Shown: positions 17,901 through 23,716, counted from the first letter of the stretch. The stretch: DNA of 64,000 nt from Conexibacter sp. CPCC 205762 (GCF_030646155.1 NZ_JAUTDN010000003.1:62001-126000); one strand, 5' to 3'. Notes: generated by a model from the letters alone, not told the origin. Translations and numbers: made by a program.

Positions 17901-18729
17901 CGACGTGCTGCAGGCGATACGCACGCCGGGCGCGCAGACCGCCGTGATCTGGGACCCGAGAGCCGGCAGAGAGGTGCCGCTGCCGCCGCCGCTGCTGACG
18001 ATCGCCGATGGCGAGACGGTCTGGAGAGCGCAGCCGGTCAGCGGCGTCGCGAACACGTTCGAGTACGCCGACAGAGACGGCGCGCTGCTGACCTGGACGC
18101 GCGCCTCGACGACGCTGCGCCAGCGCACGCCGCAGTTCGCCGGGCTCGGCGACGGGCTCGACGTGGCGGCGTTCGAGAACGCCTGGTCGGCGCTGCGGGT
18201 GCTGCGCAACCGCGATCTGGTGCGCGCGCCCGACGGCAGAGTGATCCCGACGACGCCGGTGTTCGTCTATCAGACGCCGGAGATCAAGTTCGCCTCGCGC
18301 GTGACGCCGCGGCTGCAGCGCGACGGCGAGATCGACGTCGCCGGCCTCTCGGCGCCGCCGAGACAGCCGCTCGCGACGCACCTGCAGCGGCTGGCGGACG
18401 CGCTGATCGGCAGCGCGGCCGGGGCGAGACTGCTCGTGCGCTTCGACGCCGAGTTCGGGCAGACGCTCGGCGACGGCCTGCCGGCAGCGGTCGTGCCGAT
18501 CCTGCTCGGCACCCCGACCGAGCTGGACAGAGCGAGCGCACCGGCGTTCGTCAGAACCGTCGCCGGCTTCGTCGTCGACTGGTTCAAGGCCAACGGGCCG
18601 GGCGACGGGGAGCTGCGCTTCACGCTGACGCTGTTCCCGACCCTGAGCCGCAGCCGCGTGCCGCTGTTGCAGCTGACCGGTCTGCGGCTGCGGCGGGCCG
18701 ACGTCACCGACCTGCCGCCGGCGAGATGA
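8932..18729 (+). CDS. giant 3265-residue protein with LysM-like units, cluster A
   Basis: The largest gene of the window; function unknown. Residues about 1-1130 are beta-rich with long runs of alternating hydrophobic residues, e.g. FSITIHLTFSMTVRESFTLG near 1105. They resemble the DUF6603-like protein of cluster B in pattern. A central block near residues 1460-1580 holds several LysM-like units (ESFASLLSRFGI, GELDTLASVAAEPGW, GDTLAAVADAFGL), and a clear LysM unit lies near 2060-2100 (ETLDQIASRYGV, NPGVGFSPLLAGTLLRIPPL). The C-terminal third is less repetitive and ends in a strand-rich segment. No signal peptide or membrane helix is visible, so secretion would need a dedicated route. Arginine is very often AGA: 17 of 21 arginines between 10681 and 11360. 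The start overlaps the previous stop (TGATG), the end overlaps the next start (ATGA). Confidence 0.8.
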   Translation: MALAELTAALRRAAAGGTLTLDRATLTAPGTGVTLDAGYDALVRSAFGLGPGEAWKLAITPAQIPDPSGEELRISAGRSSFAGLNLTGAPVDLRLRLPAGSDRLLVTAELGLSRWTFQSSFRAMRGYPFERLTYSAPGFVFAAQPQPSYDARGVGAVMLAAGLNLAMLLKAAGPVAEVRRFVTLARDSFPFAGPLDLAASPRMPALRLRAELDGTLVSIGPLTVDRPFVELRVEYVGAARTRSIVLVLGMRLSVPNGPPLDFTTQLREDQGEAVLALAAPDDRPLTPDQLFQLVGGQSWGAGVPGPLRSALQSVGFKDLEASTTTAFPPQLRTLTTRVGSTAPLQLFDQFRIDEFDVIWFLRKEADGWSNELQFIAWFQFYPELFDGEFEVGISTELQLWGSFSGRVPLAKLLSTVTGGLVTPPSSVSYDLTQFALSLDAPRRSFAFFVAGDGTLDPFGNGLFVLGAVQFTLTSTATTDGRTYGAGLNAALLLAGFPLTVTADYETGGGWNFRAAMPPSASVSIQDFLQQLFPGAQVPDFLAQVRISNVLLAAHTGGRDAGWLQTGAAVQLRDVDLGFLGTYTLDADAQLRHTAGRSPSTEGGFSFATTIPGIGARVTLGYRFTTGRSQLVSVSWGPFRADYDITRSVLTFSVGEATLGGVLGQLVGLVIGDDGYRLPPPWNLLDSLSLRGFEIVFDFSRRPAQVSVRYRLSQPLDLGFLKLTGLELGKAGDRVVVRLDATFLDGSTVPAFDPLQGPPTPPGRAPLDLRLLALGQRVTVSGIERSRTILDAIQLLASFDDTPGDGLPRGPTFSASSPWLVGLHVLFVGETVDIAVVFVDPALYGLRIALAGEKAAIFDGLAFEILYKKVTDTIGVWQIRLALPRSMRMLQFGALAITLPELGLDVYTNGDFRVDFGFPYNSDFSRSFGIQYFPFTGAGGFYFGKLSGETATGLPRPTQPGAFDPVIEFGLGLQLGLGKDISAGILTAGISLTVFGIVEGVIAAWNPAGTRGELVQRTGDEAVTTALAALGGGDVGKSYYYRVAGTIGIIGKIYGSVNFAIVKASVNLTVTISLQAVIEAHQPLLIAFQAKVDVSLSVEIDLWLFSITIHLTFSMTVRESFTLGSRTAAPWGAVGNGEGARARLLDRAATPRLLTGAVRTAPFAAPAPNDERTEVRLSFALQPTVAGDPADSATTRAKLVAMLYMDAPHPDTPPRRDGSEPAATSFERFAETVFVWAAAAFGGSGEGSPTLAEFAAGGFTQAQLATAFARLADSAAERPLSYARDIVPGLFAQLRFSVSALEGSLDSAAPFPMIPQLHLRAGAVDRTFADGLQVDDDYLRLLRAYFERIAARYQDELARRFDGGPPHAQLLRVEDPTTSYSAAIVEDFVLLLARGMLRAGLDAFDDYAEPYGGRSLATIAEALGRLGNSIDAVALGAANARLPLRAGTILTLRDVRHQLAADESFASLLSRFGIADRGLALVTDPANANVRGILRLGATLAAGGVRHEVGELDTLASVAAEPGWSAALLAQALADDATALLPLSLLTLPQIAYPALAGDTLAAVADAFGLAPAAVAADVATLGALFDDPHGDLTLTAPGLTALPVTNVIGLMRAREAAPHLSGASARFLLYGMRPPAPASDRRLGSPTALYDLNGQQFDVPADTSGDAVLSLGGTLPPWIAFLRGGQPAQQSSVSQPLAGIARTASDLAAEARARGVPARVEAIYPLPGFGDRGRRFTLRRTAPLQAAVAPAYPFDDGGRQPPGAPRLWFVPSALAQALTAPFELPAAFALEATSAGVPPQVTAPRRYGWGTLVDVTIKQGTELPDTYEVFGGGAAATAALEALIDPADPVSIASIALLTGADATGQAPAGYVDLGLDDARTYLVKTNLSTETNPGVGVSAAAVREAPPTSGLLNDPHDFLRLLWEASVTRAGGFMLTYRRSDGSSLPQALFAGGDTATLSVLVLHEPASERRQVHRAANVVLVGDGFDPAHVDLAAVAAAQPAKLITSDESLEALDARFRIERSALAEQVARLRLAAGVTLAVDGLSHQVRGPSSSDPATETLDQIASRYGVAAQAIVALNPGVGFSPLLAGTLLRIPPLQAAAATYPTLAAVRDGLGASVARLAADNGATIRFASGQTLAFEDRLTDRVATLPPGNVGFTLTRTAIDDSARDASAALGRLFNMLGFGLAQNVSFGATTDALPVGPTRAGGRARATRAALLAAAAADTGWHYEQTVFVAGSATGGDPADPDPYGGVGGWAQVRFAPRDMFGNVAASAMTQPRLAPPQIANDAPLRVAYRDPLIGPGGWPSVAAGYAFARSGSAPPALTLTFHFDPSSYTPTTPPSPTRDPDRVPVWQQRALADAVTYRQLARQLSAPRVSASVATTLDGATAHALAVRPFAAFASAAAAYLAALAADPASAPAPPVAPTVSLPVAATNAGDLFALRVELTLARAAADVDDDFRGSAAERLVTPIAPQVDANSDRAHALTAFAQALEEAYAAAPVFLKVASGRSQRESADADSIWIVRLRTAPGRAGDPGIAIAIDGDARYYAPRPLANVLLSRGDVPLLPFDPQTGVAWDRPAETAFTSVALDTWGRQALAALDRFLSPDFASATFLLDHVDPGRAGLLAGMLDVKQRLAAAIAGTLQPILTQPPLPRDDRRPLDDAVETMRQQVLSRAENAYVVTAICQYAATVSSPWKDAPGSGVYAPRLYGPLDVTPRGGGTRGADEPAQPWSFTVARPKLAPQASFVTSALTVVDPAAQTSLPLALDFSLSNIEHEIERGIDGDYLASSWLALVIPFSAQQAGAPRIDLSIGDVDVPVVLREVPTPPTLRAQEADPQPADEGDAATRLAHAKAWQYGFTYEKDVIAQDTIDASVLFNLSEEEPNLRLAARELDLFDHLARFVAIWPQLLPVLVEVLVPDRLDLDPASESYRRAHRLVADLLRLLQPLPQAWATWHAQPQERRLLTALASADSSRIDFSIAERRGDADVLQAIRTPGAQTAVIWDPRAGREVPLPPPLLTIADGETVWRAQPVSGVANTFEYADRDGALLTWTRASTTLRQRTPQFAGLGDGLDVAAFENAWSALRVLRNRDLVRAPDGRVIPTTPVFVYQTPEIKFASRVTPRLQRDGEIDVAGLSAPPRQPLATHLQRLADALIGSAAGARLLVRFDAEFGQTLGDGLPAAVVPILLGTPTELDRASAPAFVRTVAGFVVDWFKANGPGDGELRFTLTLFPTLSRSRVPLLQLTGLRLRRADVTDLPPAR

Positions 18730-19013
18730 TCGAGCGCGACTTCGGGCCGTTCCGCTTCACCGTCGAGCCGCAGGAACAGGAGGTCGCGGTGAGACTCACG
18801 TACGCCGGCGCGCCGCTGTGGAATGGCAGCTTCAGACCGATCGCAGCGGCGCAGGCGCCGCTGCTGGTCGAGATCGACACCGGCATCAGTGCGAGCGCGA
18901 CGCTGACGGCCGAGTTCGGCGCCGCCGGCAGCAGCCAGCTGCACGCCGACGAGCTGCAGCTGCGCGCCCCCGGCTACGAGACGACCTTCACCGGCACGGT
19001 CGCGTTCTGGTGA
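18726..19013 (+). CDS. small beta-rich protein, cluster A paralog 1
   Basis: A 95-residue protein of unknown function. Its ATG overlaps the stop of the giant gene (ATGA). It begins MIERDFGPFRFTV and ends TTFTGTVAFW. The following gene has the same RDFGPF opening and the same F-x-G-x4-W ending, so the two are tandem duplicates. The first gene of the operon shares the ending only. No signal peptide or transmembrane segment. Confidence 0.7.
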   Translation: MIERDFGPFRFTVEPQEQEVAVRLTYAGAPLWNGSFRPIAAAQAPLLVEIDTGISASATLTAEFGAAGSSQLHADELQLRAPGYETTFTGTVAFW

Positions 19014-19312
19014 GCGCCGGCACGCGCGACTTCGGGCCCTTTCAGCTGAGTTGGAGCGTGGCGGACCCGCCGACTCCGGCGATCCACTGCGTGCTGTCGG
19101 TGGTCGGCACGCTGCTGTGGGCCGGTGACCTCGAGCCGACGCGCGCCAGCCGTCCGTTCGCCGTCAGACTCGACCAGTTCTCCGCCGAGGGCGTCCTGAC
19201 CGCCGGCTGGCTCGACCCGGCCGGGCAGCACGGCCAGCTGATCGGCAGCGGCTGCCTCTTCACGGCGCCGGCCCAGAGCCTGCGCTTCGACGGCACGCTC
19301 GCCGTCTGGTGA
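19010..19312 (+). CDS. small beta-rich protein, cluster A paralog 2
   Basis: A 100-residue protein starting at a GTG that overlaps the previous stop codon (GTGA). TRDFGPFQLSW at the N-terminus and SLRFDGTLAVW at the C-terminus mark it as a tandem paralog of the preceding gene. It closes cluster A. The tight coupling and the duplicate nature suggest small subunits that bind to the giant protein; this is inference. Confidence 0.7.
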   Translation: MSAGTRDFGPFQLSWSVADPPTPAIHCVLSVVGTLLWAGDLEPTRASRPFAVRLDQFSAEGVLTAGWLDPAGQHGQLIGSGCLFTAPAQSLRFDGTLAVW

Positions 19313-19362
19313 GCGTGCCGCGCCTCCAACAGAACGATCACATCTGGGGAGGAGCGCGTCGT

Positions 19363-19368
19363 TAGGTT
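19363..19368 (+). promoter_or_regulatory. -10 element of the first CAP gene (leaderless start)
   Basis: TAGGTT stands six bases before the GTG at 19375, a spacing that implies a leaderless transcript. A GGGGAGGAG box at 19347-19355 is too far upstream to serve this start. No convincing -35 element was seen. Confidence 0.4.
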
Positions 19369-19374
19369 TCCGCC

Positions 19375-20055
19375 GTGCCGTCTCCGCCACGTCGCCGCCC
19401 CCTGTCCGCAGCCGCCCGCCTGGCGCTGGTCGGCGCGGCGTCCGCGGGTGTGGTGATGGCGGCCACGGCGCCGCTGGCGAGCAGCGCCGCAAGCCCCGCG
19501 CCGCTGGCGAGCGAGGCCGCGCCTCCCTCACCCTTCGCGAGCGAGGCCGCCGCGCCCTCACCCCTTGCGAGCGAGGCCGCGCGCGGCGGCTGCGAGCACG
19601 TCGAGGTGCTCGCGAGCGCCGAGCCGGAGCTGGCCGCCGAGGCGATCCTCTGCATGCTCAACCGCGAGCGGGCGGCGCGTCACTTGTCGCCGTTGCGGCG
19701 CAACCCGAGGTTGACGACCGCCGCCGACGGCCACTCGCGCGACATGGTGCGGCGCAGGTACTTCGCCCACACCGCGCCGGGCAGGGTGACGTTCGTCCGT
19801 CGCATCACGAGAGCGCGGTACGCCCGCGGCGGCGCCGCCAAGCTGGGCGAGAACCTCGCCTGGGGGATGGGCGATCCGGCCGCGCCGAGCGCGGTCGTCA
19901 GCGGCTGGATGCACAGCCCCGAGCACCGCGCGAACATCCTCGACCCCGCCTTCCGCTCGATCGGGATCGGCATAGCGGCCGGCGTCCCGGTCGCGACCGC
20001 AAGCGCCGCCGCAGCGTCCGGCGCCACCTACACGACCGACTTCGGCTCGCGCTGA
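19375..20055 (+). CDS. secreted CAP-domain (SCP/PR-1 superfamily) protein
   Basis: A 226-residue exported protein. Residues 1-35 form an arginine-rich start and hydrophobic signal peptide. Residues 32-72 are a linker of four ten-residue repeats (APLASEAA type) coded by 30-bp tandem repeats. The CAP domain follows, with ILCMLNRERAARHL, RRYFAHTAPG, LGENLAWG and SPEHRANIL supplying the conserved His/Glu cavity residues. Bacterial CAP proteins are extracellular and poorly characterised; some bind lipids or act on the envelope. A close relative lies at 21025, separated by the glycolipid-binding gene. The GTG start is supported by the TAGGTT hexamer. Confidence 0.92.
   Translation: MPSPPRRRPLSAAARLALVGAASAGVVMAATAPLASSAASPAPLASEAAPPSPFASEAAAPSPLASEAARGGCEHVEVLASAEPELAAEAILCMLNRERAARHLSPLRRNPRLTTAADGHSRDMVRRRYFAHTAPGRVTFVRRITRARYARGGAAKLGENLAWGMGDPAAPSAVVSGWMHSPEHRANILDPAFRSIGIGIAAGVPVATASAAAASGATYTTDFGSR
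19471..19590 (+). repeat. four tandem 30-bp repeats in the CAP gene
   Basis: Four units with exactly 30-bp period. The block GCGAGCGAGGCCGC recurs at 19507, 19537 and 19567, with a variant copy at 19477. Each unit codes a ten-residue Ala/Pro/Ser/Glu linker module. Copy number is likely to vary between strains through slippage. Confidence 0.85.
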
Positions 20056-20089
20056 CCGCGACGGCGTCCGCGCGTCCCGGCCCCCTGGG

Positions 20090-20800
20090 ATGATGGTCCC
20101 CATGGTGCGGCGGATGATCCTCTGGCGCGGGCTCGACGAGTGGACGGCGGAAGCGGCGCGCGTCGAGATCGGCGACGACGGCCTGCGCGCGACCGGCACG
20201 CAGCTCGGCGCCCACCGGCTGCCGTACCGCCTCGACTACGCGCTCGACGCGACCGGCCGCGCGCCGGCCGGCGGCTTCGTGACCCGCCACCTGCGCGTCG
20301 CGATCGCCGGCGACGGCTGGCGCCGCTCGATCGACCTGCTGCGCGGCGACGACGGCGCCTGGCAGTGCGGCGCGGAGGCCGAGGGCGAGCCCGCCGTCGA
20401 GCTGCCGGCGCCGAGGCTGCCTGACGGCGAGTCCCCATTGTCAGCGCCGGGCCTGCCGGACGGCGAGTCCGCCGGCGGCGCGTTGCCGGCGCCGGGCCTG
20501 CCGCCGGCGGCGGCTGCTGCGCTCGGCCCGGCGGCGCTCGACTGCGATCTCGCCTTCTCGCCGCTGACGAACCTGATGCCGATTCGCCGTCACAGGCTCG
20601 ATCGCGAGCCCGGCGAGCGGGCGTTCACGATGGCGTGGGTGTCGGTGCCGGACCTGCGGATCCACGCCGACGAGCAGCGCTACGAGCACCTCGCACCCGA
20701 GCAGGTGCGCTTCAGCCAGCCGGGCGGCTTCAGCGCCGAGCTGCTGCTCGACGCGGACGGTCTCGTGCGTCGCTATCCCGGCATCGCAGAACGTCTCTGA
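20090..20800 (+). CDS. putative glycolipid-binding protein (PF06475-like)
   Basis: A 236-residue cytoplasmic protein (232 if translation begins at the ATG at 20102). The family signature is visible as LDCDLAFSPLTNLMPIRRH near residues 150-168, with W...D near the start and the closing DGLVRRYPG. Family members are beta-barrel proteins thought to bind glycolipids; their physiological role is unclear. The region near residues 105-139 is an insertion of three imperfect APGLPDGES repeats that the family normally lacks. Its position between two envelope CAP proteins suggests a shared link to cell-surface lipids, though the intervening riboswitch shows the second CAP gene has its own control. Confidence 0.8.
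   Translation: MMVPMVRRMILWRGLDEWTAEAARVEIGDDGLRATGTQLGAHRLPYRLDYALDATGRAPAGGFVTRHLRVAIAGDGWRRSIDLLRGDDGAWQCGAEAEGEPAVELPAPRLPDGESPLSAPGLPDGESAGGALPAPGLPPAAAAALGPAALDCDLAFSPLTNLMPIRRHRLDREPGERAFTMAWVSVPDLRIHADEQRYEHLAPEQVRFSQPGGFSAELLLDADGLVRRYPGIAERL
20404..20505 (+). repeat. imperfect repeats coding (A)PGLPDGES
   Basis: Three imperfect units coding APRLPDGES, APGLPDGES and APGLPPAA lie in a loop region of the glycolipid-binding gene. GACGGCGAGTCC occurs twice and GCGCCGGGCCTGCCG twice. They look like a recent low-complexity expansion. Confidence 0.7.
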
Positions 20801-20820
20801 CCTCGCACAGCCTCCCCGGC

Positions 20821-20834
20821 CAAACGTCCGTTTG
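20821..20834. promoter_or_regulatory. inverted repeat upstream of the riboswitch
   Basis: CAAACGTCCGTTTG is a perfect 6-bp inverted repeat with a 2-bp centre. It overlaps a TTGACG box (20832-20837) about 50 bases before the aptamer. It may be the operator of an unknown repressor acting on the riboswitch transcript. A -10-like TAAGGT lies at 20860-20865, though at 22 bases the spacing from TTGACG is too long for a standard promoter. Confidence 0.35.
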
Positions 20835-20885
20835 ACGCATCGGCGCTCCGCTTGCCGGGTAAGGTCGATGCCGAACCGCAGCTCG

Positions 20886-21021
20886 CCGCTCGAAAAAGGC
20901 AAACCGCTCGTGAGGGTGGGACGCAAAGCCACGGGACTCCTGATCACGACAGAGGAGTCAGCCGGGCTGCCGAACGAATGAGGCATTCGAGACTGGTGCG
21001 GGCGCTCGAATGTCAGGAGTC
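20886..21021 (+). ncRNA. cyclic-di-GMP-I (GEMM-I) riboswitch with expression platform
   Basis: The aptamer core is close to consensus: GGCAAACC at 20898-20905, a stem closed by a GTGA tetraloop, then GGGACGCAAAGCC at 20918-20930 and the closing GCCGGGCTGCCG. P3 is GACTCCT (20935-20941) paired with AGGAGTC (20953-20959). The same strand, GACTCCTGA at 20935-20943, is perfectly complementary to TCAGGAGTC at 21013-21021, which contains the Shine-Dalgarno sequence of the CAP gene. A further hairpin, CATTCGAG/CTCGAATG at 20984-21012, fills the linker. Ligand binding should stabilise P3 and free the ribosome binding site, so a translational ON switch is predicted. Class assignment is firm; the direction is inferred from pairing. 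Confidence 0.92.
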
Positions 21022-21024
21022 GGG

Positions 21025-21585
21025 TTGCAACGTCCATCGGGGTTCCGCGCGTGGCTCACGGCGGCGTCGCTCGCCATCGTCGCGCTCCTGGCGGCGTCCA
21101 CGAGCGCCCTCGCCGCCCGCTGCGCCGACGTTCACACGACGCCCGCGGAGGATGCCGGCGCCGCCCACCGCGCCACCCTCTGCCTGCTGAACCAGCAGCG
21201 GGCCGCCCATGGCCTGCGCCCGCTGCGCTCCAACGACGCCCTCGCCAGCGCCGCCCGCGGCCACTCGCGCGACATGGTCCGTCGCAGCTTCTTCGACCAC
21301 ACCGCCCCGGGCAACGTCACCTTCGTCGACCGCATCCGCCGCGCCCGCTACTCGCCCCGCGGCTCCTGGTCGGTCGGCGAGAACCTCGCCTGGGGCAGCG
21401 GCAACCTGTCCGAGCCGGCCAGCATCGTCGCCGGCTGGATGCGCAGCCCCGGCCACCGCAGCAACATCCTCAACGGCCGCTTCCGCTCCATCGGCCTCGG
21501 GATCGCCCGCGGTGTGCCGGTCGACGCCTCTGCCGCGATGGCCCGCTCCGGCGCGACCTTCACCACCGACTTCGGCTCCAGCTGA
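21025..21585 (+). CDS. secreted CAP-domain protein under c-di-GMP riboswitch control
   Basis: A 186-residue exported protein: a signal peptide (WLTAASLAIVALLAASTSALAA), then a CAP domain with CLLNQQRAAHGL, RRSFFDHTAPG, VGENLAWG and SPGHRSNILN. It is closely similar to the CAP protein at 19375 but lacks the repeat linker. The TTG at 21025 is preferred as start because AGGAG lies five bases upstream and is exactly the segment that the riboswitch can mask. An in-frame ATG at 21010 has no ribosome binding site and sits in a hairpin. Expression should follow cellular c-di-GMP, which usually signals a sessile life style, so an extracellular or biofilm role is plausible but not shown. Confidence 0.9.
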   Translation: MQRPSGFRAWLTAASLAIVALLAASTSALAARCADVHTTPAEDAGAAHRATLCLLNQQRAAHGLRPLRSNDALASAARGHSRDMVRRSFFDHTAPGNVTFVDRIRRARYSPRGSWSVGENLAWGSGNLSEPASIVAGWMRSPGHRSNILNGRFRSIGLGIARGVPVDASAAMARSGATFTTDFGSS

Positions 21586-21592
21586 CCGCCGC

Positions 21593-23710
21593 TCACCCGA
21601 GCGTCGCGAGCGTCAACGGCACCACCGCCTCCGCACCCGCCCGTCGCAGCTGCCCGCCGGTCATCGCGAGCGTGAAGCCCGACAGCCGCCGATCGTCGAC
21701 CAGCACCCCGACGCCGGCCGGCGGCTGACCGACGACCGCGAACGCCCCGCGCACGTTCGCCGCCTGCTGCGCCGCGTTGGCCATCTCGCGCTGCGGTGGC
21801 CGCGCGTCGCACCGCTCCAGCAGCCGCAGGCAGGGCACGCCGAGCTGCTGCGCGACCGCCTCGGACAACCGGTCGACGGCCGCCCCGTGGGCCGCCGACG
21901 GGACGCTCGTCACCCATGCCGGCCGCGCGCCGCCGCGCTTGAGCGCCTCCACCAGCCCGGCGACCACCTCGTCGTCGACCTGGCCGGCGTTCAGTCCCCG
22001 CTCGATCGCCGGCCACCACCCGCCGTCGCCGAAGCGCGCCAGCGCCCAGCCCGGCTCGACCAGCGCGTCGACCGGGATCTTGCGCATCGTCCCGCCCGGA
22101 TCGGGCGCCATCTTGCGCTGTTCGAGCACGATCGGCCGGGAACGCAGATGCCGTTGCGCCTGTTCGACGAGCGCGGCCGACGGCGGCGCGGCGTAGCGCG
22201 GCCCCGCGCAGACCGAGCAGCGGCCGCAGTCGGCCGGCGCCGGATCGTCCAGCTCCTCCTGGAGCACCCGCATCAGACAGCGCCCGTCGACGCCGAACGC
22301 CGCCATCGCCGCCTGCTCCTCCCGTCGCAGCGCGGTGATCTGCGCGTAGCGGTCGCCGTCGTAGGTCCACTCGCTGCCCTCGACCGCCCGCCAGCGCGTC
22401 CCGTCGCGCATGACCGCGCCCTCGACGTCGAGGATCTTCAGCATCGCCTCGATCCGCCCCGCGCCGAGGTTGACGACCGCCATCAGCTCCCGGCTGGTGC
22501 GCCCGCTCCCGGAGGCGGACGCGACGCGCAGCTCCTCCAGCACCGCCTCGACCTTCTCCCGCGCGGGGAACGCCTGCTCGATGAAGAAGTCCTGGATGCG
22601 GCGATCCTCGCTGCCGCGCAGCAGCACCACCTCGGCGCTCTCCACCCCGCGCCCCGCGCGCCCGACCTGCTGGTAGTAGGAGACGACCGAGCCCGGCGCC
22701 TGGTAGTGGACGACGAACTCGAGATCGGCCTTGTCGTAGCCCATCCCGAGCGCGCTCGTCGCGACCAGCGCCTTCACCTCGTTGCGCAGCAGCCGCTCCT
22801 CCGCCTCGATCCGTCGCTCGGTCTCCTGCTCACCGCTGTACGCCAGCGCCGAGATCCCGTTCGCGACCAGGAACGACGCGACCTGCTCGGCGTCGCGCTT
22901 GGTGAGCGTGTAGACGATCCCGGAGCCGGGCAGCTGCGGCAGCCGCTCGACCAGCCAGGCGAGCCGCTCCGCGGGTCTCGGCAGCTCGAGCGTCTCCAGC
23001 CGCAGCGAGCTGCGGCCAAGCGGCCCGCGGTAGGAGCGCAGCGCCTCGGCGTCGTTGCCGGCCGCCCCCTCGCCAGCCCCGACGCCGACACCCAGCTGCT
23101 CCAGCACGTCGGAGACGACGCGATCGTTCGCGGTCGCCGTCGTCCCGAGCACCGCGACCTGCGGCGGCAGCGCAGAGAGCATGTCCTTGACGCGGCGGTA
23201 GTCGGGCCGGAAGTCGTGGCCCCAGTCCGAGATGCAGTGGGCCTCGTCGATCACGAGCAGCCCGACAGAGCTGGCGAACAACGGCAGCATCTCGTCGCGG
23301 AAGCGCGGGTTGTTGAGGCGCTCCGGCGAGATCAGCAGCAGGTCGACGCTGTCCCCGGCGAGCCCGGCACGGATCTCGTCCCAGTCGTCGCGGTTGGTCG
23401 AGTTGATCGTCCGCGCGCGCAGCCCCAGCCGCTCGGCGCCGGCGATCTGGTTGCGCATCAGCGCCAGCAGCGGCGAGACGATCAGCGTCGGGCCGGCTCC
23501 CTGCGCGCGCAGGAGCGAGGTCGCCACGAAGTAGACGCCGGACTTGCCCCAGCCGGTCCGTTGCACGCACAGCACGCGGGCACGATCGGCGACGAGGTCG
23601 TGGATCGCTTCGAGCTGTCCGTCGCGGAATCCCGCCGCCGGGTTGCCGGTGAGGGTCTGCAGTCTCGCGAGCGTCTGGGCTTCGAAATCGGGCGTGATCG
23701 TCGTGGCCAT
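21593..23710 (-). CDS. RecQ-type ATP-dependent DNA helicase
   Basis: A 705-residue superfamily 2 helicase that unwinds DNA 3' to 5' in repair and recombination. Motif 0/I reads FRDGQLEAI and QRTGWGKSGVYF (Walker A), motif II is VIDEAHCISDWGHDFRPDY, motif III GTTATA, and the second RecA lobe has ALGMGYDKADLEFVVHY and QQVGRAGRG. A Cys cluster near residue 500 (CGRCSVC) suggests the RecQ zinc-binding element. The C-terminal 200 residues are divergent and may hold a winged helix or a separate domain. The ATG lies six bases from TAGGCT (leaderless), and a perfect LexA-type box overlaps the promoter, so DNA damage should induce it. It is convergent with the CAP gene, with seven bases between stop codons. 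Confidence 0.93.
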   Translation of the reverse strand: MATTITPDFEAQTLARLQTLTGNPAAGFRDGQLEAIHDLVADRARVLCVQRTGWGKSGVYFVATSLLRAQGAGPTLIVSPLLALMRNQIAGAERLGLRARTINSTNRDDWDEIRAGLAGDSVDLLLISPERLNNPRFRDEMLPLFASSVGLLVIDEAHCISDWGHDFRPDYRRVKDMLSALPPQVAVLGTTATANDRVVSDVLEQLGVGVGAGEGAAGNDAEALRSYRGPLGRSSLRLETLELPRPAERLAWLVERLPQLPGSGIVYTLTKRDAEQVASFLVANGISALAYSGEQETERRIEAEERLLRNEVKALVATSALGMGYDKADLEFVVHYQAPGSVVSYYQQVGRAGRGVESAEVVLLRGSEDRRIQDFFIEQAFPAREKVEAVLEELRVASASGSGRTSRELMAVVNLGAGRIEAMLKILDVEGAVMRDGTRWRAVEGSEWTYDGDRYAQITALRREEQAAMAAFGVDGRCLMRVLQEELDDPAPADCGRCSVCAGPRYAAPPSAALVEQAQRHLRSRPIVLEQRKMAPDPGGTMRKIPVDALVEPGWALARFGDGGWWPAIERGLNAGQVDDEVVAGLVEALKRGGARPAWVTSVPSAAHGAAVDRLSEAVAQQLGVPCLRLLERCDARPPQREMANAAQQAANVRGAFAVVGQPPAGVGVLVDDRRLSGFTLAMTGGQLRRAGAEAVVPLTLATLG

Positions 23711-23716
23711 GCCCCC

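Noticed and set aside
8890..18381. Minus-strand open frame of 3163 codons opposite the cluster A giant
   Set aside because: It is a compositional shadow: at this GC content stop codons are rare in the complementary frame. The translation is rich in Arg/Gln/Gly with no domain, while the plus-strand frame shows LysM-like units and coupled junctions.
20978..21009. ATG at 20978 as start of the second CAP gene
   Set aside because: Out of frame with the CAP coding sequence; it lies in the linker between the riboswitch aptamer and the ribosome binding site.
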